A DNA stretch of 6,191 nt from Chryseobacterium gleum (GTDB taxonomy: Bacteria; Bacteroidota; Bacteroidia; Flavobacteriales_D; Crocinitomicaceae). Shown here piece by piece: positions 1 through 5,113 of the stretch. The DNA lies in the NCBI GenBank assembly GCA_943326825.2, contig CALPUT020000161.1, positions 1 through 6,191 of the forward strand, written 5' to 3'. The notes beneath the pieces are model-generated. The model worked only from the letters and a program-made list of their open reading frames with translations. It was not told where the DNA came from and did not search any database. The stretch's first letter is position 1; every line of letters begins with the position of its first letter. The translations under genes were made by a program, and so were the position numbers.

Positions 1-1
1 C

Positions 2-691
2 AATCTAAAAACCATAAATTCGCAATTTTTAATTGGTAAGGGCGAATATGTAGTAATTTCAAAGGATACTAACTTTTTAAAATCGAATTATCCAGCAACA
101 ATTCCAACGCAGATGATGCAGTCAGATTTACCAAGTTATAACATTGATTCAAGTACCGTTTATTTGATTTTTAATGATGAAATCATGGATAAAGTTTCCT
201 ATTCAGAAAATTGGCATTTTCAGTTAATTGATGATTCAAAAGGAAAATCATTGGAGCGAATAAGTGACTTAGCTGCTTCATCAGATTCCACAAATTGGCA
301 TACAGCCGCAGAAGGAATTGGATTTGCAACACCAGGAGGAAAAAATTCTCAGTTCCAACCAAATCAATCATCGGGAGATTTTAGTTTTACGAGCAAAGTA
401 ATTTCACCTGATAACGATGGTTACGAAGACGTTCTTCAAATCAATTATGAAATGAAAGAAGCATCTATGGTAGGTTCAATAATCATCTACGATAATGAAG
501 GTAGAATCGTTCGAAAATTAGCCAAAAACGAATTATTAGCAACCAAAGGTCAATTTATTTGGGACGGAATATCAGACGATCAATCCAAAGCGAACATTGG
601 AACATACATTGCAGTTTTTGAAGTGTTCAATTTAAATGGTTCATCTATTTTTGTAAAGAAGAAAGCGTTTGTGGTGGCTGGGAAGATTTAA
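2..691 (+). CDS. Lamin-tail-domain protein with FlgD-like C-terminal domain (3' fragment)
   Basis: The frame is open from base 2 to a TAA at 689-691, so the 5' part of the gene lies outside the window and the Met codon at 113 is internal. The visible 229 residues fall into two parts. Residues 1 to about 115 are the end of a lamin tail domain (an Ig-like beta fold): GEYVVIS near the start, LPSYN, the SLERI motif at 83-87, NW, and ATPGGKN at about 109-115. From about residue 127 a second beta domain begins with ISPDNDGYEDVL, followed by IIIYDNEGRIVRKL, WDG (187-189) and IGTY. This resembles the FlgD-type Ig domain that ends many large exported Bacteroidota proteins. In this family such proteins are secreted or on the cell surface, often several hundred residues long with further upstream domains. 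The exact function cannot be read from this end. Secretion by the type IX system is possible but no diagnostic sorting signal is established here. Confidence 0.85.
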   Translation, partial: NLKTINSQFLIGKGEYVVISKDTNFLKSNYPATIPTQMMQSDLPSYNIDSSTVYLIFNDEIMDKVSYSENWHFQLIDDSKGKSLERISDLAASSDSTNWHTAAEGIGFATPGGKNSQFQPNQSSGDFSFTSKVISPDNDGYEDVLQINYEMKEASMVGSIIIYDNEGRIVRKLAKNELLATKGQFIWDGISDDQSKANIGTYIAVFEVFNLNGSSIFVKKKAFVVAGKI

Positions 692-714
692 ATTTTAGCG
701 TTGAAATTTAAATC
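685..714 (+). terminator. Hairpin across the stop codon of the lamin-tail gene, possible terminator
   Basis: An 11-base perfect inverted repeat, GATTTAAATTT (685-695) and AAATTTAAATC (704-714), surrounds an 8-base spacer. A U-G and an A-U pair could extend it to 13 pairs with a GCGT loop. It overlaps the stop codon at 689-691. No T tract follows on the + strand, so it is not a textbook intrinsic terminator. It may still end transcription or protect the 3' end of the message. Confidence 0.35.
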
Positions 715-776
715 ACAACTAAAAAAAAGGACGAATACATTGAACAATTTATGAAGGAAAATACAAACATTTGAAG

Positions 777-784
777 TATTTTTG
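777..784 (+). promoter_or_regulatory. Candidate -7 promoter element for fic
   Basis: TATTTTTG matches the Bacteroidota -7 consensus TAnnTTTG exactly and lies 44 bases before the fic start codon. No good TTG or TTTG element is seen at the expected distance of about 19 bases upstream (a TTG occurs at 740-742, too far away). In AT-rich DNA a chance match is quite possible. If real, transcription would start near 790 with a leader of roughly 40 bases. Confidence 0.3.
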
Positions 785-828
785 ATATACAATTTTAGTA
801 TGTCTAAAACTAATTTCCCAAATATTTT

Positions 829-1389
829 ATGAAAAACATAGATAAAAAAAGTTTAGAAAATGCTTTTCGCTTGTTTGATACGGACGATATTAATAAAATA
901 GAAGTTGGTACAATTAAAGGTTTGAAAGACATTCATATTTATTTGTTTAACGATCTATATGATTTTGCTGGTCAAATTCGTTCCAAAAATATATCAAAAG
1001 GGGGTTTTAGATTTGCAAATGCTTTGTATTTAAATGAAATTTTGGTTAAAATTGAACAAATGCCCGAAACTACATTTGAAGAAATAGTTGCCAAATATGT
1101 AGAGATGAATATTGCTCATCCATTTATGGAAGGAAATGGAAGAACTATGAGAATATGGCTTGATTTACTCCTAAAAAATAAATTAAATAAATTAGTAAAC
1201 TGGCAATTTGTAGATAAATCGCTTTATTTACAAAGTATGGAAAGAAGTCCTATTAACGACCTGGAATTAAGAACCCTATTATTTGCTAATTTAACGAATG
1301 AAATTAACAATAGAGAAATTATTTTTAAGGGAATAGAACAATCTTATTATTATGAAGGTTATCAAAAAGAAGATGACGATGAAGCATAA
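829..1389 (+). CDS. fic: Class III Fic protein, protein adenylyltransferase (NmFic type)
   Basis: The 186-residue protein is a single Fic domain, which transfers AMP from ATP to a hydroxyl side chain of a target protein in the cytoplasm. The catalytic motif HPFMEGNGRTMR is complete at residues 97-108: His97 is the catalytic base, Glu101 binds Mg, and the GNGR anion hole plus Arg108 hold the phosphates. The target-docking flap is likely KGGFRFANALYL (57-68). The C-terminal helix carries the inhibitory motif [S/T]xxxE[G/N] as SYYYEG (172-177), with Glu176 as the inhibitory residue, so this is class III, autoinhibited in cis. All key positions sit ten residues below those known in Neisseria meningitidis NmFic (His107, Ser182, Tyr183, Glu186). 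By that match Tyr173 is the likely self-AMPylation site. Known bacterial Fic relatives modify GyrB and ParE; the target here is inferred, not seen. The start at 829 is fixed by an in-frame stop at 811. The tail EDDDEA is acidic. No partner antitoxin gene is adjacent, as expected for class III. Confidence 0.95.
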   Translation: MKNIDKKSLENAFRLFDTDDINKIEVGTIKGLKDIHIYLFNDLYDFAGQIRSKNISKGGFRFANALYLNEILVKIEQMPETTFEEIVAKYVEMNIAHPFMEGNGRTMRIWLDLLLKNKLNKLVNWQFVDKSLYLQSMERSPINDLELRTLLFANLTNEINNREIIFKGIEQSYYYEGYQKEDDDEA

Positions 1390-1414
1390 TTTATAGTTTG
1401 ACAAAATCTATAAA
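1390..1414 (+). terminator. AT-rich inverted repeat just after fic, weak terminator candidate
   Basis: TTTATAG (1390-1396) and CTATAAA (1408-1414) are perfect complements separated by 11 bases, starting directly after the TAA of fic. The stem is short and contains only one G-C pair, and only A-rich sequence follows on the + strand. It could be a transcript end, but chance is a fair alternative in sequence this rich in A and T. Confidence 0.2.
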
Positions 1415-1442
1415 ATAAAATATTTGGAAAAACTTCATAAGC

Positions 1443-1516
1443 ATTGTCTTCAAAGCAGCGCATACTCAAATTGTTCGAAACAATTTAGACACAGAGCCCA
1501 ATTCGGTATCCACAAT
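1443..1516. repeat. Imperfect palindrome between fic and the toxin remnant
   Basis: The core is a perfect 8-base inverted repeat, AAATTGTT (1468-1475) and AACAATTT (1479-1486), around a CGA loop. A second, outer pair, ATTGT (1443-1447) and ACAAT (1512-1516), has nearly the same centre (1479.5 against 1477). The sequence between them is mostly mismatched or could form only G-T pairs. There is no T tract on either side, so a factor-independent terminator is unlikely. It lies between the converging fic gene and the toxin remnant and may be a shared transcript end, a recombination scar or a chance dyad. Confidence 0.35.
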
Positions 1517-1518
1517 CG

Positions 1519-1620
1519 TTATTTATCATGATAATGCCCTAAAGCAGAAATAACATCCACAATTATAATATCTTCTAGGATTTCATAGATTAGACTGTCT
1601 TTTTGATTTAATTTTTTGCT
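1519..1620 (-). pseudogene. C-terminal remnant of a YoeB/RelE-family toxin
   Basis: On the minus strand, a frame that follows a stop codon at 1624-1626 and ends at TAA (1519-1521) encodes about 33 residues containing KKLNQKDSLIYEI, then EDIIIVDVISALGHYHDK. This matches the last third of Txe/YoeB-like RelE-superfamily toxins, which are normally about 85-90 residues and act as ribosome-dependent mRNA endonucleases. The pattern is [RK]xINxKDRLxYE, a hydrophobic strand, then GHY near the end. No start codon is present and the first 55 or so codons are absent. The position equivalent to catalytic Arg65 of E. coli YoeB (in HRLVY) is Ser here (codon 1594-1596), while the His equivalent to His83 remains in GHY. 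It begins just 7 bases after the stop of the antitoxin-like gene, the normal antitoxin-toxin order, which points to an internal deletion. It cannot make an active toxin. Confidence 0.72.
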
Positions 1621-1627
1621 TGATTAG

Positions 1628-1843
1628 TTAGTATAAACCTAAACTTAACCATGTGTTTTTTGGATCGATTTCAGTTCGATTTTTACTTTTTCTTACTTTT
1701 TGGATTTTATTTATAAAATTCTTTTCATAAGGGCTATCAGCCGCTTCTTCAAATTTTATATTCAAAGCATTAAAAAAAGCTTTAATTACGTCTGATTCAT
1801 TTGCTGAAGAAGGGTGTGCTATTAAGATGTTATTTGATTTCAT
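1628..1843 (-). CDS. Orphan type II antitoxin-like small protein
   Basis: This 71-residue protein resembles small Bacteroidota antitoxins (RelB-like / DUF2683-like; family assigned from pattern, not a search). An N-terminal strand, NNILIAHPSS, is followed by a helix, DVIKAFFNALNIKFEE (19-33), a linker SPYEKNF (37-43), a basic helix NKIQKVRKSKN, and the characteristic IDPKNTW end (59-65). In such antitoxins the N-terminal part dimerises or binds DNA and the C-terminal part wraps the toxin. I place the start at ATG 1841-1843. The frame stays open to 1948, but the extra 35 residues are a Lys/Phe-rich run unlike the family and start within 15 bases of the divergent gene. Directly downstream lies only the C-terminal remnant of the toxin, so the antitoxin is an orphan. 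It may be decaying, may repress its own promoter, or may neutralise related toxins elsewhere. Confidence 0.7.
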   Translation of the reverse strand: MKSNNILIAHPSSANESDVIKAFFNALNIKFEEAADSPYEKNFINKIQKVRKSKNRTEIDPKNTWLSLGLY

Positions 1844-1962
1844 GTTCAAATTGCTATTTATACATAAAAATACAAATTTTTTTCTAAAATTAAAGAATAG
1901 CTTCTTTGTTACTTTTTTCTTGTGATTCGTTATACAGATGAAAATCAATAAAATCGAATCTT

Positions 1963-3477
1963 ATGGGGAGCAAATTTCTACATTTCACAACTCTATCAAT
2001 TACTTTCGTTCTTGTTCAATTTTCAAGTTGGTCACAATGCGAATCGTTTGTGGTCATCAAATTAAACAACAATAAGGGCGGAGTTTATTCTGGTCAAAAC
2101 GTTGAATTAAAAAGTCAGAACGATGGAAAAGTTTATAAAACAACCAGCGATTCCAAAGGCGAAGTGAAATTTCAAGTTCCTTGTGATCAACGTTTTGATT
2201 TAACGATTGCCAATTACACACGAAAAGAAGAATTAAATTCTCCTTCTATCAGCGGAGCAGAATCATTTGAAGAATACAGTTATTCTCCAGATATGGCTTT
2301 AAAAGACAAAATGATGGCGATGAGCGAAGCGGATAAAACAAAGCTCGATAACCAATTGAAGAGTCTTCCTGATACCACTAAAATATTCAAATCTCAAATG
2401 CCCAAACCATTGATCGTCGATGGTTTTATGCAGTATTTTATCATCGTAAAAAATCTAGAAAATAAACCTTTAGCAAATGAAAAAATAATTGTTTCTGGAA
2501 ACAAGCGAAACAAACATTTCAAAGGAGAAACGGATGTAACAGGGAAAATTCAATTGTATTTACCAAAAGGAGATGTTTATACCGTTAATTTCAAGTACCA
2601 TAAAAATTATTATTCGCATGAAATTGCCTATACGATTGGAACGGGAACAGGTAGCATGGAATTGATGTACATGGGAACCGAAGAATATTTGAGAAGAAAA
2701 AAAATAGAAGATGAGCGCATTAAAGCGGAAGAAAAACGACTTGCTGAAGAGAAAAAACGCTTCGAAGAATGGTGCAAAGCAGAAAAACTATCTCGAGAAG
2801 AAGGATTAAAACGCAAAATGAAAGAACTAGAAGATCAACAAGAATCACTCAAACAAGGAATCGTTTACAAAGTACTCAATCGCAATAAATGGTCCGAAAA
2901 ATTGATTGTGTGTGATTTAACTGGAAGTATGATGCCGTATGCTTATCAGTTATCCTTATGGTATCAATTAAATGTTGCGAAAGAAAAAAACTTACAATTT
3001 GTGTTTTTCAATGACGGCGATAGTAAATTGGACAGTCAAAAGAAAATAGGCGCAACCGAAGGGATTTATTACCAAAAATCAAAAGGTTTAGATAGTTTAA
3101 CAGCATTAATGAATTATGTTCAATTTAAAGGATATGGGGGAGACTGTCCTGAAAATAACATGGAAGCTTTAATTAAAGGCGTTAAGCAAGCAACTCCGTA
3201 TAAAGAATTGGTAATGATAGCCGATAATTATGCGCCCGTGAAAGACATTGAACTTTTGAAAAATTTCAACAAACCCGTTCATGTTGTACTTTGCGGAGCC
3301 AGTGAAAATGTATTGGCTGATTATTTATTAATTGCATGGAAAACAAAAGGTTCCATTCATACGATTGAAGAAGATATCGTTAACATTGCCAATATGATGG
3401 AAGGGCAATCGATTAAAATAAATGGTATTACCTATAAAATTATGGGTGGTGAATTTGTGAAAATAGGGAAGGCGTAG
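1963..3477 (+). CDS. Exported von Willebrand A domain protein with TTR-like modules and coiled coil
   Basis: The 504-residue protein starts with a signal peptide (basic start, hydrophobic stretch about 7-20, likely cleavage near SWSQ at 22-25; Cys26 lacks a lipobox), so it probably acts in the periplasm or on the cell surface. Two small beta modules follow. One is at about 28-85 (KVYKTTSDSKGEVKFQVP) and one at about 152-225 (GETDVTGKIQLYLPKG, VYTVNF), both with the TDxxG pattern of transthyretin or carboxypeptidase regulatory-like folds. Residues about 240-298 are a highly charged Glu/Lys coiled coil. From about 308 to 475 comes a vWA-like domain with a variant metal site: DLTGS at 318-322 in place of DxSxS, GGDCPEN at 392-398, and Asp421 in MIADNYAP. 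Such domains usually bind a metal and a protein partner. The partner is unknown. The start is the first Met with a signal peptide; an ATG at 1938 is in another frame and soon stops. It is transcribed divergently from the antitoxin-like gene. Confidence 0.8.
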   Translation: MGSKFLHFTTLSITFVLVQFSSWSQCESFVVIKLNNNKGGVYSGQNVELKSQNDGKVYKTTSDSKGEVKFQVPCDQRFDLTIANYTRKEELNSPSISGAESFEEYSYSPDMALKDKMMAMSEADKTKLDNQLKSLPDTTKIFKSQMPKPLIVDGFMQYFIIVKNLENKPLANEKIIVSGNKRNKHFKGETDVTGKIQLYLPKGDVYTVNFKYHKNYYSHEIAYTIGTGTGSMELMYMGTEEYLRRKKIEDERIKAEEKRLAEEKKRFEEWCKAEKLSREEGLKRKMKELEDQQESLKQGIVYKVLNRNKWSEKLIVCDLTGSMMPYAYQLSLWYQLNVAKEKNLQFVFFNDGDSKLDSQKKIGATEGIYYQKSKGLDSLTALMNYVQFKGYGGDCPENNMEALIKGVKQATPYKELVMIADNYAPVKDIELLKNFNKPVHVVLCGASENVLADYLLIAWKTKGSIHTIEEDIVNIANMMEGQSIKINGITYKIMGGEFVKIGKA

Positions 3478-3490
3478 GAAAGGTTTATTA

Positions 3491-3536
3491 TTTTCGAATC
3501 ATTTATAACTTTTCGAATTAGAAATTTTTATCGAAA
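3491..3536. repeat. TTTTCGAAT direct repeats and short dyad between convergent genes
   Basis: TTTTCGAAT occurs at 3491-3499 and again at 3510-3518, 19 bases apart. TTTCGA (3511-3516) can also pair with TCGAAA (3531-3536) across 14 bases. The 168-base gap lies between the ends of the vWA and S41 peptidase genes, where a two-way transcript end is expected, but the stems are short and AT-rich. No gene is seen in the gap. Confidence 0.3.
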
Positions 3537-3645
3537 TAAATCCTTCATCGTATGGTTTAATTTCAAGTTCATCACTTTATTTTCTCGATGAGGTAATTGA
3601 TAATGAACGTAACAATTTATTGAATCTTATTTTTGCTGCAATATA

Positions 3646-5070
3646 TTAATTTCCCTCCAGAATCATCTTATAAACGAAATTCTTTACAACATCATTTTTA
3701 TTGATGATATCTATTAAAGTTGGTGTGATCAAATAATTTGGAAAAGTACCGTGACCATTGTTTTCAATTTTTGAATTGACTTGTATTTGATGGTTTACAG
3801 GGTCACAATGGATACTTGTATTTGGTAATACCGTTACCGTTTCAAAGCCAACATTTCCGGAAAGGATTGCTTTATTTCCACCTGTTTCTTCACCTATTAA
3901 AATTCCTCGATTGTAAAATGAAAGATCAGAAACGACAATTCCACAATTTGAAAAACAACCGCCATTGATTAAGACATACAATTTTCCATGATACGCATTT
4001 CGTTTGATTTTGGTCAATTTAGTTCCATAACAAATTCCTTTTTTTAGCCTTTTTTGATTATAACCTTTAACTGCTTTAGTTTGCTCAATCAAATGAAAAG
4101 GTTCTCGTAATAGAAATGATAATAGAAATTGACCGTATTCAAAATTACCTCCTAGGTTATTTCTTAAATCCAATACCAACGTTTCTACATTGTCGCGTTT
4201 AATTTCATAAAATGCTTTTCGAATTTCACTTTGATACTGTTGATGAAACTTTTTTCGATACATGCTTCGATCGAAACTTTTTACTTTTAAAAACCCCGTT
4301 TTAATCGATTCATCAAATTGATATTCAACACCTTTTTCTTTTTTTAAATCTGGATAAAGGGAACTACCAAGGTAGCAAACCATATTTTCTTTCGTAAGTC
4401 CATCCACAACAACCGTTTTAATCTCTCCGTTTGTTGTTTTGTATTTAATGTTAAACGTTTCAGGATGTCCAAATATGTAACTGTAATATTCTCTAAAATA
4501 GTGATTTAATATCCAAATAGGGTAGGTCTCATTGTAACCATCTCTCACTTGTCGACGAAGTAATTCATTAAAAATATACTTACTATCTAATCCATTTATT
4601 TCTAAGATTTCAGATCCAATAATTACTGAAGAATCAGGAGTACATTGTTTATCTACCATTAATTTATCATTGATCCAGGTCAAATGATATGGAATAAATT
4701 TACTTCGTTGATTGTAGTAATGGGTTACAACAGGATCGGGATAAAGAAAGTTATGACCATCTTTTATAATTGAAATTGTTTGAGAAATGTAACCGTAAAA
4801 CTCCATATCAGTCATCGGTTGATTGATGTTTTGATACAAACTATCAAAAACAAAATCGATTCTTTGTTCGGTGTTGTATAAGTATAAATTAGCTAGGTTA
4901 TTTTCTAATTTAAAACGAAAAGCCTGAAAATCTTCTTTTAATTGTTCAGGACTATATTTAATATTTGGATTATAACTTACTTTTTGTGTGAAAGAAGCTG
5001 AAAAAATGAGGAGCAAACCAACGAGTAGAAGGTGTTTCTTGAAGTATCCTTTTTTCAGTTTCAAATTCAT
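3646..5070 (-). CDS. Exported S41-family (C-terminal processing/tricorn-like) peptidase
   Basis: The 474-residue protein has a signal peptide (basic residues to 12, hydrophobic 13-26, likely cleavage after SFTQ at about 29), so it is exported. An N-terminal helical region (about 36-115) ends in IIKDGHNFLYP, matching the DGH segment before the S41 core. A PDZ-like stretch, GSEILEINGL (152-161), follows. The S41 core has LVLDLRNNLGG (298-308), GKLYVLINGGCFSNCG (362-377) and LIGEETGG (391-398). Ser374 aligns with the serine nucleophile of CtpA-type enzymes. The usual general-base Lys is not in its normal place: the motif reads GEETGGNK, with Lys400 one residue later than expected, as in Bacteroidota relatives that carry GEETGG. 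The enzyme would cut peptides or protein tails in the periplasm, or may have a modified mechanism; its substrate is unknown. It follows the MFS gene by 43 bases in the same direction and may share its transcript. Confidence 0.85.
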   Translation of the reverse strand: MNLKLKKGYFKKHLLLVGLLLIFSASFTQKVSYNPNIKYSPEQLKEDFQAFRFKLENNLANLYLYNTEQRIDFVFDSLYQNINQPMTDMEFYGYISQTISIIKDGHNFLYPDPVVTHYYNQRSKFIPYHLTWINDKLMVDKQCTPDSSVIIGSEILEINGLDSKYIFNELLRRQVRDGYNETYPIWILNHYFREYYSYIFGHPETFNIKYKTTNGEIKTVVVDGLTKENMVCYLGSSLYPDLKKEKGVEYQFDESIKTGFLKVKSFDRSMYRKKFHQQYQSEIRKAFYEIKRDNVETLVLDLRNNLGGNFEYGQFLLSFLLREPFHLIEQTKAVKGYNQKRLKKGICYGTKLTKIKRNAYHGKLYVLINGGCFSNCGIVVSDLSFYNRGILIGEETGGNKAILSGNVGFETVTVLPNTSIHCDPVNHQIQVNSKIENNGHGTFPNYLITPTLIDIINKNDVVKNFVYKMILEGN

Positions 5071-5113
5071 TTAAAGTGTTGAATAGGAACTAATTTACAA
5101 AAAATATAGAATC

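Noticed and set aside
183..371. A minus-strand frame of 62 codons inside the lamin-tail gene
   Set aside because: It is antisense to a recognised domain, with no family features; a shadow of the real gene.
113..691. A stand-alone 192-residue gene starting at the Met codon at 113
   Set aside because: The frame is open upstream to the window edge and the lamin tail domain clearly begins before 113, so this Met is internal.
1440..1520. An integron attC site
   Set aside because: The nested dyad is suggestive, but the GTTRRRY and RYYYAAC core boxes are not found and there is no integrase in view; kept only as a low-level observation.
1844..1948. An N-terminal extension of the antitoxin-like gene to 1948
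   Set aside because: The extra 35 residues are a Lys/Phe-rich run with no family resemblance, and the domain begins at the Met at 1841-1843.
2628..2816. A minus-strand Ser/Phe-rich frame inside the vWA gene
   Set aside because: It is the antisense of the Glu/Lys-rich coiled coil; the odd composition is explained by that.
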